In this document: in pieces, positions 26,501-39,500 of the stretch
Layout of the letters: each line of letters opens with the position of its first letter
Numbering within the stretch: position 1 is the stretch's first letter
The notes under the pieces: model-generated
Seen by the model: only the letters and a program-made list of their open reading frames with translations
The model's database searches: none
Told to the model about the DNA's origin: nothing
Position numbers and translations under genes: made by a program
Source: Gyrodactylus bullatarudis
Taxonomy: Eukaryota > Platyhelminthes > Monogenea > Gyrodactylidea > Gyrodactylidae
Reading direction: 5' to 3'
DNA: 64,000 nt
Assembly (NCBI GenBank): GCA_012064415.1
Contig: SSNU01000039.1
Coordinates: 532,270 to 596,269 of the forward strand

Positions 26501-29500
26501 TTCTATAAGATTTCAATGAATTGAACAGTTATGAATTTTCCTTAACCTGACCCGTAAGGAAGAGAGATAATATTAATAGACTGAAGTAATTCCAACGTTG
26601 ATGATTTCAAGTGCGCAGAATACCACAATGATGAGATTATTTTTTTGTGTGCAGAGAGATTTCAGGTTACTTCTAGCTCCCCCCCCATCCCCTAGTTTAA
26701 AAAATACATTGCACAGGCAGAGATAAGGCTTAACCTAATGTTCATTTTCATCATAAGGATACACTTTGGGGAAAAGTCGAAACAATTTTCTTGGCCGTGT
26801 TTGGAGGGAAATGTGAAAATTCAGACCAGGTTGATGACGCTATACTGATGATGTATATTTTTATTATATGAAATAGCCTCCAAAAAAACCTCCTAATAAT
26901 AAACAAATACGTATGTGGACTGGAAACCTCTTTTTACATAGCTGTAATTGGCCACTTGAGGGAATCAACTGAAACATGGATTCAAGTAGTTTCTGTAATT
27001 GCTGAGGTAACAAACACACACAGAAACATGTCAGACAAGAAATATAAAGAGGGAGAGCAATAACTCTGAGAGAGAGGGGAAATAAAAAATGATTTAATAA
27101 AATAATCATAATAATAGTTTTTCTGTATATTTAATAATGTATGAGTCATTGGAGTGAATTAGTTACATACAGCCTTGATACACAGTAATAAGGGGGGAAA
27201 ACAATGAACTTGTAAAATAAACCAGAAAGATTCAGAGCCTTAAAATGTAACATTAGAAAAAGAAAGAATGATGATGGTGATATACTCGACCAGCAACAAG
27301 TTGTAAATTATGTTTTATTTGTAGCTTGATTATATCCCCTGATATCGGGAGAGGAACTAGTAGGCAATCCAAAGTGTATTCGAACAAATGTATTTGAAGG
27401 CAAAAATGCAACAGCCGAATTATGATTATATAGTATTTTTTACTCCTCGTGTAAGATGTGTGGATATGAAACATAAAAAAATCTTCTTCTCTATAGAAGG
27501 GGAATGTGCAATGCCAGACCAGATGATGGCAAGGTGAATTTTGTTATTAGTAATCATGTTTTTTTATGTTACAATATATACCAGCTTCATTAATATGGCT
27601 TCGAGGCTGGAAATTTCCAATTAAGACAGAGTTATTTGTTAAAGATTTAAGGGATGAATACTAAAAAATTATCAACAATTGAGCAGTATCCAAAATAACT
27701 GACCCAAAATAGTTATGCTGATTCAGAATATGAAATAGGTTTTGAAAACTGACCTAACTAAAGATAATTATGGGTGAAATTTTCATTATTTAGTCACAAA
27801 TAAACATCATAAAGCAATAAATATTTCAAATTACCACTCAATTTTCAATGAAATTTTACTACGTAATCACTGAAACCTTAAATATCTTGGTTATAAAATA
27901 AGTTATCTCATTAGAGACGATAGGAAAACCAATCGAGTAAAATACTCAAAATTGATATAGAACTATTCTAAATGGGAATTCTATTCAATAACAATAATAA
28001 TAATAAGATATTTAGATATTTCTTTGAGACTTTTTGGTATTTTTGAGATTTGTTTAGAGTTAATTATAAAACAGATTATGTGATATTGAACTGACTTTGG
28101 TGATCATAATAAGCTAAAAACACGTTCTTGTAGTCTAAATTATCGTCAGAGTAAGTGTTCCTCTCTCAAGGGGGGAGGGGTAGGGTTAATCCAAATAGGG
28201 AGATTTTATACTTTCAGCACACTCGAGATCAAGGGCAAGACGAGAGATGAACGAAAGAGAGTTGAAGCTCCTTCCTGAATCTAGTACTAAAATTTACATC
28301 CTGGCATAATATAGGACAAGGAAAATGGATATTGAATAACAATAAAAAGTGTCTGGGAATTATATATATATACAGGGGGAGATTTATACATGATAAAATA
28401 AAATGGACATTGTGCAATATATCAAGGAGAGGCTAGCTTCCTTAATTAATAAAGTGTAGAAATTCAACTTTGATTTCCACGTGTAAAATTTAATCAGCGA
28501 GGAAGAAAACTTGAAATTCTAGTCAAGTAAAAGTCACAAAGGGAAGATTTAAGAAGCTTAAACTGGGGAATATTTATGCATCAATTTTTTATAACCTGTT
28601 CATAGAGTCATAGGGAAATGGCAAAAATATAATCAGACAGAATGGAAAGTAATCTCTTAAGGGATTTTTAATTTGCAAACAAATGGAATAGAGACTACAA
28701 ATGTCCAGTCTTGTATATGTATTTTTTTAATAGAGAGAGTGTGTATGTGACACACAATCTATAGGTATTATATGTTACATACCAAGATCAAGATATTGTA
28801 AAAAGTGAAGAGGAAAAAACCAAAAGATAAATAATAAAAAAGACAATCTTGTGATGGGGTTGGTATTTTAGGCAATTTGTACGCCAAATAAAAAAATGTT
28901 TGGACATAAACAATGAATGGAAAAAAGTCTAAAGAAATCATCTCGAATGGAGGCGAAGGGATCTATGGAACAATGGAATGAGAGACTAGCAAAAAAGATG
29001 TAGGTCAGGTGAAATCAGAAATAAAAAAAACAACAACTCTGCACTGTGGTAACATGAGGTCATTGATTATTTGGCAAATTAAAAAAGGTATTTTTCAAAT
29101 CAAAAGAAAAGAAATAAAACGCAAGGAAGAACCCTGAAAGGAAGTCAAGAATTAATAATTCATACTGTAGTAAAGTGAAGAAAGATAGACACCGCACTAG
29201 CGTTTTTGTCTCACATGTGTCATGAATACTATACAGATATCTCCACTAAAAGTGAATACCTATCACTTTGACCTTGTAATTAATGATTAATTTTGGTGAA
29301 AAAAAACTAAATTTTTTCTATACACAAAGATGGTTTTGTATTGTCCATTTGTGTGTGTGAATGGAGAGTTAGCATGACATTTAGCATCTGGATGATTAAT
29401 TCTTTCTCAAAATATGAAACAAGATTACCACAGAGTATTGAATAATTTGGAATTTTGAAAAGTAAGAAAATACTGTAATGAAAAACTCACCAGAAAATAT

Positions 29501-29653
29501 CGAATGTGAACAGTTTTGAGCGAGACAGTCGGGCCAAATGTAACAATGACAATAAACGTTGGAGAAATTTTGACCAACAGAAGTGACAAAGAGTTGATTT
29601 AAGAGAATTATGACAACACAGCCAATATAAAGTTTGATAGGTTTGAAAACCAT
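8553..29653 (-). CDS. ADAM11/22/23 (mind-meld)-type transmembrane protein, predicted non-catalytic
   Basis: Sixteen exons join in frame to about 1488 residues: 29491..29653, 20930..21027, 17061..17131, 14624..14717, 13893..14002, 13089..13389, 12886..13029, 12403..12614, 12004..12340, 11685..11938, 11496..11618, 9946..11440, 9726..9822, 9220..9666, 8979..9140, 8553..8911. In order: signal peptide (about 1-27, MVFKPIKLYIGCVVIILLNQ start), divergent prodomain, metalloprotease-like domain from about 244, disintegrin domain from about 438 (CGNGWIDFGEECD), Cys-rich region, EGF-like module (SCSGRGLC...CFCQPGWFGPEC, about 727-751), one membrane helix (about 795-823) and a 665-residue Ser/Asn-rich cytoplasmic tail. 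Where active ADAMs have HExxHxxGxxH this one reads ISLSIRDIFGLHSL, so zinc binding is lost. Family knowledge makes it an adhesion or synaptic receptor rather than a protease. The signal-peptide exon is joined by phase only and is the least certain part; exons between 21.0 and 29.5 kb could be missing. Confidence 0.85.
14003..14623 (-). other. ADAM intron
   Basis: Spliced between the prodomain exons at 14624 and 14002. AT-rich, with no coding or structured element that I can support. Confidence 0.6.
14718..17060 (-). other. ADAM intron with dispersed-repeat copies
   Basis: It carries a copy of the dispersed TGAATTTTACTACG repeat at 15321-15360 and a weaker one at 15931-15957, plus a short (GA)n tract near 16471-16480. 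No exon is seen. Confidence 0.55.
17132..20929 (-). other. ADAM intron with a large inverted repeat
   Basis: The main structure is the inverted repeat at 18897-19387, listed separately. The short frames at 17849-18043 and 18710-19059 have no protein character. Confidence 0.55.
18897..19387. repeat. Long imperfect inverted repeat (foldback/MITE-like element)
   Basis: The outer ends match as inverted copies: ATGAAGATGAGAATTCAC on the left against the complement of the right end near 19370-19387. Inner arms at 19087-19135 and 19260-19308 are 49 nt each with one mismatch. The left half has about 100 extra bases. No transposase frame lies inside. Related fragments occur near 37430-37500 and 56930-56960, so it appears to be a dispersed family. 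Confidence 0.6.
21028..29490 (-). other. First ADAM intron (8.5 kb)
   Basis: It contains the TTAA-flanked element at 23568-23973, dispersed TGAATTTTACTAC copies at 26389-26422 and 27841-27870, and short TA and GA runs. One frame on the minus strand, 22733-22981, has protein-like composition but no start or known motif. No additional ADAM exon was recognised, though a small prodomain exon could be hidden. Confidence 0.5.
23568..23973. mobile_element. TTAA-flanked MITE, piggyBac-like
   Basis: The 398-bp element (23572-23969) is bounded on both sides by TTAA. Its inverted ends are CCCTTCAAGTCCCAG at the left and the complement of GTGGGACTATAAGGG at the right. TTAA duplication with CCC-starting ends is characteristic of the piggyBac superfamily. 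No transposase is encoded, so it would be non-autonomous. A diverged copy is at 44689-45234. Confidence 0.75.
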
Positions 29654-29770
29654 CCCGGTTAAGATAATCCAGTAATCTTTCACAGTAATTCGCTAAAATG
29701 ATAAAAACCTCTTAATTGGAGTTAAAAGTTGTAGACATTCGTAAATCTGAATATGTATACATAAGAAAGA

Positions 29771-30246
29771 ATGGAATCATTCTGCTGTATTAATGATTCG
29801 GTGGAAAACGGAATAGATTTCGATTTAGCTCACCTCGAGTGCATTTTTAATAATCCAAAATCTGCAGTTAATACAATTATCTTTCAAGTGATGCCTTTAA
29901 ACAAACTCGATCAAAAAAAGATAATAATTATTTTGTTTTACTTTGAAAAGGAACAGATTCAAATTCAACCATAATTTATTCTGAATTACTTATTCAAATG
30001 ATAAATTTCAAGATTTCACTCAAAATCTTTCCTCGATTCTCTACTAAAGTACAAACAGAGAAAATCATATTTATTCAACTTCAGATTTTATTTCTTCAGA
30101 GTATAATAAAAATTTCACATGAATCTAAAACATTACAAACATATTTAATGAGTATTTTCGATCAGTTAATTAATAACAAATGCATTTTAAATATCAATAG
30201 ATTGTCTCATTTCAACTATTTATGCAAACATGGAAATTCAAAATAA
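29771..30246 (+). CDS. Candidate small two-exon gene, unknown
   Basis: Two open stretches, 29771-29886 (MESFCCINDSVENGIDFDL start) and 30013-30246, join in phase 0 through a GT...AG pair at 29887-30012 to about 116 residues. Each reads like protein rather than random sequence. No family is recognised and no promoter or polyadenylation signal supports it. It would be divergent from the ADAM start at 29653 and convergent with couch potato. It may equally be two chance frames. Confidence 0.25.
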
Positions 30247-30567
30247 ACAAATCAAGAGCTCTCCTCCATTCTTTTCACAAATGTAATGGAATAAAAACTT
30301 TAAGTACATAGACAATTGAACAATAACGGTTTTTGCAATATTAATCCAAACTCGGCCTCGGGAATGATGATATGTTGAGGTTTATAGTTATTTAAAAGGC
30401 TCTCTACTGGATATGTTCAAGGATTTCGGGTCAAAATTGTCTCTCTGCCAATAAAAAATAAAAAATCCAAACATCTTTGATTTTACTCTTTTTTACTCGT
30501 TCTTTTTGATATGTTCTCAAAAAGCTATCCGTAGGAGAGCTTTTTCTGTATTTTGATATGTCTTTGG

Positions 30568-33500
30568 TTAGTTATTGTGGTGGCTATTTGAAATCTTGTT
30601 GGACAAACAATCATCGTTACTTGATGGCATACACGAATTAAGGTAGTTCATCGTAGGAATGTTTTGCTGTTCAGGGCAGTTGTAATTATTTGGTTGAAGG
30701 CTTTGTTGGGGTTGAAAATTGTTGAGATTTTGCGGTCCAAAGGTTAATTGAGCTGCTAAATTAAACTTGATTCAAAATCTGAGTTAGGGGAACTAGATTG
30801 ATCTTGGAAACTTACATTGTTTGCTTGAAAGAAGGCGGCTGGGTTCATATTCTGCTGATTCAGCGAGTTGGATGAATTGTTATTTGGACCAGTGTTTAGT
30901 GAAGTGGTCGACAATAGACCAGCTTGACTCAATATTTCGAAGGGATTCAATGAAGTTGCCCAATTATTTGGATTCTCCTGACTCTGACCAAGGAGAGACG
31001 GATCAACTGGAAAAAAATCATTTTGAACTTTAATTTTTGGCGAGAAAATATGAAATGCTCATGTTTTTACTTACAAGCGGGTAAATGGGAGAAGAGGGCT
31101 GGTGAGAAACCAGTCATTAGACCATTGCCGTTGACGGTAGCTGTGAAATTGGCCAAATTCATAGCCTGCTGATGACTAATCATGTTCTGATGAGGATTTC
31201 CGTATTGCGTAGGACTGGAGACTGTGGGTATTCCATTAATGGAACCATTCATAAGTCCAGCTAAGCCCAAAGGACCTAAAGGGATTGGCATATTTGGAGC
31301 TTTTGGTTTGGTCACTTTTGTATTGCTGCGGGCGAATTCTAGACGCATATGTTGGATGCCGTCTGGATCAAATTTAACACCCTATATTTTAGTGGGAAAA
31401 ATTATATTATTTTATCATCTTGCTACTTTGGAGTAGTTTTGAGAAATAGCAAAAAAGAGTGGAATGCAAAATTCATGGGCTGTTGTGAAATTTACTGAAT
31501 GAAAGTAACAAAAATAGTGTAGCTCAGGGGATGACTCTTATTGACTTGAAAAGTCTAAATCTAGTTAACATTCATCGAGTTTATTTGCATGCCTCAATTA
31601 GATGATATCTCAGGGAAAATTAAAAATTCAAGATTCATTGAACAGGAAACTTCTATTGTCGAGGAGAAATCTCTGCTAACCACACCCCCATCCTATCCAC
31701 TAGACATTTTAATCTGAGAAAGTGATTGCTTCAAAGAGAGAGCTTAGCCTGAAAATTAACAGATATACCTTGAATGAGCTATATTGGTTTTCTTGAGACC
31801 CATAGATACTTGTGAATTTTACTTGATGTGTTTTTTTTAGCGCAAATTTTTTCACTTTCTCCCGCACGTTTATACACCAATCGACGCAAAATTTAAGTCT
31901 CTATTCAATGATACCCAGTTGTTAGACAATTAGTTGTTTTCATTCATTGATTTTGAACATTTAGTAACTCCAGTTTTGAATATCTTCGCAACTAAATACA
32001 AATTTCAGCTCATTCAAGTTTTTCTTAGTGTCACCAGATCATACAATAAAAGTGACATAATCAAATTATCTACAAGTTTTTCTCAAATTGGCGCCAAATT
32101 TTCAATTTTTTGAATCCCTTCATTCAGATTCTGATTCCTAAAGCCTTTACGACTCGATTTGTCTGATTATAAGAAGCACAGGAAAGAAGGCAATGCTTTC
32201 CATCTAGACATGAAGATTCATTGGTAATCATTACACCTAGAACGAACTGAAACAAGTGAAATAACCTGATCTCTACACAATCTGATGACAATCCCCAAAA
32301 AATTCTAAAAGCAATCGTACACTAAACAACTGTCCTTATTTCTTCCTTATCTTAGCAATGATATAATCAATTCCATGACCATGACAACGGGAATAAACAA
32401 ATTCTGTAACATCTATTGAATAAATGTACCACTTTATTCTTCTAAATACAATATATCTGGACAGTAGATTGCCACCACTAAGGGTTTCATTCAGGAATAT
32501 ATAAGGATGGTAGGTAGTGGGGCTGATTTTTAAAAATAGTAATCTTTGAGATATTCCAAAATCATTCGATCAAACCATGGGGTCATCCCTATTGAAAAAA
32601 GTACTTGACAATATCAGTAACGAAACGTCTCAAAGAGGTTGATTATGCAGAATTCCAATTAAATCTACTTTTCCTATAATTTTTGATGGCAAGTTTTGTC
32701 TACTGCATACGGTAGCATGATTACTTACGACATTAGACAAATAATTCAAATTCCTCTAGAGAAGTTCACAGAGATTTTTCATTGACTAAGGAATAGTAAA
32801 ATTCTCATTTTCATGTCAACTAGATTTATACACTAGATTTATATACTAGAAGCACCGTTTATCTCTATTAAAACGGTCAATGAAAAATTCCATCTTGTTC
32901 AAGTGATTCGTGTCTACAATTTTCTAACACAAAAAATGTAAAAACAGTGAGTTTGGTTTTGTGTGGTTGTGTGAGAATTGTAGTTGTGTATTAATGTGGA
33001 TGATGATCTCTAGGATATGTGCTCACTCTTTCGGGTACATGAGACATGACAGATGGAGTAAATAAGAAAGAAAAAGTCAAATGTTTACAAAATCTTCAAC
33101 CTCACAAGCCTCACAAGGTAGAATGGGGGCGTGTATGTGTAAGAGAGAGAGATAGAGAGAGAGGCCACGTGAACAAGAAATAATGTAAATACAATAAAAA
33201 AGGGCTTAGTTTTAGACTAAGGACTTAAAGTACACGCAGACTTCCTAAAAACTTGAACTCCTATTAACTTTTCGTTTAATCGATTCTCGTGTTCTTCTCC
33301 CAACTGTACACAGAAAGACTCTGGCGTGTGTTGCCTCAACTGTTCAATAAACTTTAATTTTTAAAATACATTTGATTCTAAGAGGTAGATGTATGTATAT
33401 TATGGTAGAATAGAAAGTTTATTGTGCTCATGGTTCTAGGATTTCCATTTCAACTAACCAATCTTTATTTTGCCATTGACAAAGAGTACCTGTTTCCATT

Positions 33501-36500
33501 TTCGAGAAGAAATTAAAAAACTAGGCACTGCTTTACCAATTCACACAAAGTTATTATTACATTAGTTGAAGGGGAGAATACCTTTGTGATAAATACCTTT
33601 ACTTGTTGTACAAGTTCAATTTCCCCAATGTTGTTTCAATGAGCATACCACCTACAAAGAGGGATAGACGAATTAAATCTTTTGATAACAAGTACACATG
33701 TTCAAAAGAGAAGAGAAAGTTTATACAAGGTAGACTCTATAGACTCCCATTGTGATAGGATTATACACAAAAATGCCATTTTAGCTAATTTTGTATTTAA
33801 GCTCAAAGTTTTATCGTTTGATAATTTCAATCTTGTTTATGAAAAGTGAGATAACTTGATTGAAAAAATTTTAATCAACTCAGTCATAGGTATCTTTCTC
33901 TATGTTCGAATGGATGAAAGTAAGTTTTGATTGGTTTTTAGTTTTTCTCAAGCTATAATTTTGTATTTAAGCTTAAAGTTATATCTCAAACATACTTCGT
34001 TCCTGTGGGCAATATAGCCGAGGAATAAAAGTACTTGTTCTGTAAATACTTTCTGCGTAGCTTATTGATGAATAATTAAAAATCAAATATAAAACGTTCT
34101 CTATTTTTGCATTAAATCACAGAGGCTTAAAAAGATTTCGTAGCCAAATTTTCTAGTTTTTTCAAGATTTTTTCAATCTGTATGGTAATTACTCACCTTG
34201 AGATCGGCCATAGCTATTTCTGCTTGTTCACGCGTTTCAAATGTTACAAAGCCAACGGGCTACAAAAGCAAAAGCCAATTAATTACAAGGAAAATTATTA
34301 GTGGTTAAAGAAGAGAGAATTAAAAGTTCTTCAAAGATATTTTCTGTACTCTCTAAGAGAGAATCATTATTTTGAGAACGCACAGCTGTGAGTTTACCAT
34401 TTTTACCAGCTGGCTTAAGAGTACTCGATAAATAGCCCTAGAAATATTTGAATTTAATGTGTACATGAAAAATTGGAATTAACACACATTATTGATGATG
34501 ATCGGTTGCCCATTTGGTTTGAATTGGATTCCATTGTCATGTTGAGAGACACACACGCACGAGCATAATTTGAGTACCATTTTGATTTGTCATTAATTGG
34601 GAAGATGAAAAAGAAATTCAATTAATACGTATTTTTCAAAAGAATTAACACAGAAATAATCTTAAATTTACAATAAAAATTTCAAGTGAAAACTAATGAG
34701 ATCTGATCAAGGAAGCAACTGAACCTCTATCTTTCTTCGGACAGTCAAAACACTGATGAATTTTCAAAAGTCACAATGAAATTTTCCAATTGGATAAGAA
34801 TTTCAACATTTCATTATAAGATTTGATGGAGAACTATAACTCTATATAAATCCTACCCCCTCTAAAATCAAATTGGAAACCCAAGCTAACATGAGTTTAG
34901 GTTCGATCCTTTCGGATCTAAACATGATATCATTACGATGATGCTATCTCAACATGGTAAACTGATCAAAAAAGGAAATCTCCTTGGTCTAGTTCTAACT
35001 AATACAATAGTAATTATTATAATAGGAATCCAGAGAACTGCAGGAGTAATTACGGGGATGAACACAAAACTTACGCACATTAATAATAACATTAATTATT
35101 ACATAATTTTGTATAAATTAAGGGATTGACTTTATTAAAAAAGAGTGTAAGTAAATAACTTTTAGTGGTGAGAGTAGGGGAATGGATGTTGATTTGGTGA
35201 GGTACATTTATGGCATATTTATGCAAGAAACTCTCTATTCCTTAAAGAGACTCTTTTGAAGGACAAGGAAATTGGATGGAAGTGGCCTTTTGCATGAATT
35301 GTTACTCGGAGTGTTGGTAATTAAAAATTTAGCCAAGAGATCTAAAGCTAGTCGATATGAAGATGGGAATTTATGCTTTTATACAAAATTCCCAATTTTT
35401 TCATCAAGAATTCGAGTTTGATCACGATTTTTTGAAATTTTATAAGGAAATTATTATTTCAAATCCCGAGTTAGCGCTAAACTTCTATTTATTGATCTTT
35501 GAGTTGAAAATTTTTGTTGATTTCAAAGTGAGAGAGGGATCAAAATTTGATTTTTAGGATCAAAATTATTCAAAGAAATTAAATATGCTGAATCGAATTT
35601 TGAGAATCAACCCATCATTGTGGAAAGAATGAATTTTCATTCTTTGATCATTTTCCCTTCTTGAAAACCAATAAATAATTGAAGATCTGAAATCCCAGAA
35701 AAATGACAGATTATGATTCAATGATATAGAGGAAACGTTGAAGTTATCAATGACACTGTAATAATATCAAGTTGAAAAAATGAATTAATGAAATTAAACA
35801 TAAAAACATAATTCTTTCTTGACTGGGATCAAAGGGATATCGAGGGAACACGAGTAAATTGACGTAACTCTTTAGCACAGGTGAAACGAAAAATACACAT
35901 TTTACTTCTCCATTAAAGACCCACCTCAAATTGAAAGTTATCTTTTTTTGAATATCTCTCGAATGTTCTGTAGAGGTTTCCTTTGAATGGTCATTCTCAG
36001 ACAGATTACAAAGGTGATGGAAGAAGCAGAAATGAAATGTATAATCCAGATGTATTCTGGAATTCTTTCTTTAACAGTAAGGTAGAGAAAAAACAGATTC
36101 TTCAAGTAAATCACTGAATTTCAAAAAGCAACTACAAGTAAAATGAAGAAGAAGTGCAAGTTGAAGAACGGAAAAAGTAACAAGATACCAGATGATCAAG
36201 ATTGTGAGGGGAAATTTCAACCACTTTTATGTCACATTCCCCTTTTTTCTTACATGCATGATTTTGCCCATTTTCTCACTGAACGATTTAAGCTGAGCAT
36301 TTATGAAACCCTAAATGTAAAAAAGTTGAATAAGTCTACGTCCTCCAATGATGTGATCAAGGACATCCTCTTGCTACACGTTCCAAATATACATTGGAGG
36401 TAGATTTATTTTTATTTCCAATTTTTAATTTTATAGAAGATAAAAATGCCGTTGAATGGCTAAAAATGATATTTTGGCTCTATTTTTTCTCATCATCCAA

Positions 36501-39500
36501 GAAATAATCTTTGAGTAGAGTAAGAAGGTGCCAGATCTCTATTTCGGGCATACTCATCAGTATGATCAGTGCCATATAAAAATACAGGTTTCACAACACT
36601 GATGAGTATGCCCGAAATAGAGATCTTTAAATGTTTTACACTATTGAATCTAACTCAGCATTTTGTAGATACTAAATTGAATTCCTGAAACTACTCTTAA
36701 TGTTTGAGAAATGTCAGCTTTTTTCGAAAAAACTTTGGCAAGTAAATCTATATTCTAATGAGAGGTCAAGATTATGATTTTTATTTGGTTAAAAACGTTT
36801 TTTTTCATTGGATAAAAATCAAGTGTTTTCATAGTAATGCAATAAGATTAATAAGGATAATAAATAGATGTAAAAAAAGTATACATAAGGAACAAAGCTC
36901 ACCTTGTATCCTCTGAATAGTAGATATAATTCTCTTGCCTTTGTATCCAACGGTAAGCCGCTAACGAATAATGTTCGTACCTTGAAGAGTGAAATAAAAT
37001 TCAATAAATAGATAATCTTAAATATCAAAGAACCAATAAGTTTTCCTTTTATTTTTATTACATTAATTAAATGAAGAGGTAATGTAATTCAACTAAATTC
37101 TTATTTATACCTAGTATACACATGGTGTTTTCATACCATTCTTAATTGGAGAAAAACATAAAAGATTGCCTTAAAATAGATTTCAGAGGACATTAGAGGT
37201 TTCCTGAAGTTACTTTTAGATAAAGACTAAAAATCAGATTTAGAGTACAGCTCTTCTTGAAAATAAATTGCAAAATTTACTCATAAATCTATGCATAAAT
37301 CTACTGAGATGAAGAATCGAATTTTTTTGGATCTCTTTACGAAATAAGCCAAATAATTGTTAAAAGAAAAAAATTTCCGAAAGAAAAATTCAATTTGAGA
37401 TAAATCTCCCACCTTTTTCAATCTTTAAGCTCAGAAATTCGTCTTTATTGTGGAAAATCGAACAACGAAGGAAAAGGATACAAAATTCAAAGTTTAACCT
37501 TTTCTTGGACATGGTGAGTTTCTCTAAACTCCTCTAGAGATCATAGCAACATATAATCCCGCAAACTTTCCAAATATCTCTCTATTATCGATTGAAAATT
37601 TCAAAATCCTGAGCCTCTGAATCCGGGGAGAATACTTTACAATCTTTAATAATATCATTGAATCGATTGGATTATTTATTACTTTTGAATAATAATTATT
37701 GGAAAGCCCCCCTTAACATTTAGAAATACACAACATGTTATATTATACATGTGCATAATTTCTTCATTCTTGAATGTCACTGATTAATTTTGCATTGCTG
37801 ATCTACTTGTGTATTATGCATTGGTGGAGGAGTATGGAGAAAGTATGATGATGTAATCGTATATCATTATTAATTGTGATTGTGAAAGAGGGTCAAAGAG
37901 AGGCCTCAAGAAATTTGCATAACACTGGAATAGTTTTTCAATAATTTATGTAAATTTATAATCTACTTTCTACTTGTGGAGGTGGAACGATGATTTCTCT
38001 GTGCATTTATGTTTTTCTTGGTAACAAATGAAATGATTCTTGTTGTTAATGAGTTCTAAGCATACAATAAAATACAATACGAGAATAATTTTAAGTGTAT
38101 CACATCGTATATATTAGGATGAGACAGAGAGATAAACAAAAGTTTCCACTAGCAACCGATAACACAAAGGACTTTATATAACTGAGGGACAATTCTGAAA
38201 ATATACGTCTCAGGTGTCATATGATGCTAGTAAAGAGGCAATATTTGTGAAAAACTGTTTGTATTATGAAATTTGTGATTTAAATGGAAGTTAGGGATTT
38301 TCGAAAGAGACATCATTTTAATGGTTCTTGTAATTATTTTCAAGCAGTATAAACCATATAGATTTTCAACAAACTGATACAGAGAAATGTATCATCGTTA
38401 ATAACGTTAATCGAAATCTGTATCTATATATTAGACCCTGAACCACACTTGATAAAACAAAATATATTTCTGGCCAAATAACTTCATAGCATGAGAGCAA
38501 GGTAAGCAGTTCAAGGTATTTGAAAAAGGTTATCTGGTACTCAAACTGTTGAGGAATTAATTTGAAAATCTCGATCGAATATCCAAAAACTGAGGTATTC
38601 ATCACTACAATAAGATAGAATTTAGCATTTTTATTATTATTATTTTAGGGAAGTTTTTAGGATAAGAATAACAAAACTTTTCTTTCTGTTCGACTAAATG
38701 TTTATGCAAATCTAATCTCTATAGGATATTTTCATTCTGTGTACTGTTCTGGGGATGAATGTTTTGCGATGAGCGAAATGGCGTAAAAGATTTTTTTCTG
38801 TGATTCTTTTCTCACGTGAAAATCGACAGAGAAAACTTTATGATCAAACATCTGTTTTTTCCCGATCAGCCTTTTTTCTCACATGGGTCATCTCACTATC
38901 ACAAACCATCTAATTAAAATTTTGTTTTTAGCCAGCAGGATTATTAGTTTCTCTGTCTGGATGAAAAAATAGACATACATACGTAAAATAACGCTTTCAT
39001 CCGGGTCTTGGGGTGTTAATCTAATTACAGGGAGGAAAGATTGATTGTCGGAGGTGAAGGAAAAACAAGAAATCGACATTGCAGTTAATAGAGATTGACG
39101 ACAAAGCCAACACTCAAAGATTTGAAATCGAGAAGGCAAACATGACAGTGGGCTTCGAAAGGAAAAATGTAATTAAATTTCAAGTCAGAGAATTAATTCT
39201 TTTTCGAGGAATTAAAAAAAACATGTATTCCATTTAATTTTGTATTACTTTTCTCGATAAGGGAAAATAGTACATTCGAGTACTGTACCGTATTGTCAGA
39301 AATGTCAAGAAAAAATTGTCTGAAAATTGTGTGATTCTTATTCAACGCAAGCGTGGGACAACTTGGCAAAGTAAGCAAACTAATAATTCATTGTTTATAT
39401 TCGCGATTGTTTCAGCAAAAGACAAAAACCTCGGAAAGGGGAAAAATTAATTTTCCCAGAAATTTTTGCTTCTCCCCCTGTCAGAGGTTGGCAAGAAAAA

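Noticed and set aside
29654..29683. Extension of the ADAM signal-peptide exon upstream of ATG 29653
   Set aside because: The upstream codons lack ATG and the hydrophobic signal sequence starts right after the chosen Met.
35357..35557. 66-residue plus-strand frame in a couch potato intron
   Set aside because: Phe/Ile/Glu-biased and AT-driven, with no supporting signals.
36143..36403. 86-residue plus-strand frame with a proper ATG in a couch potato intron
   Set aside because: The composition is plausible, but there is no polyadenylation signal, promoter or recognisable motif. Chance frames of this size are common in this window.
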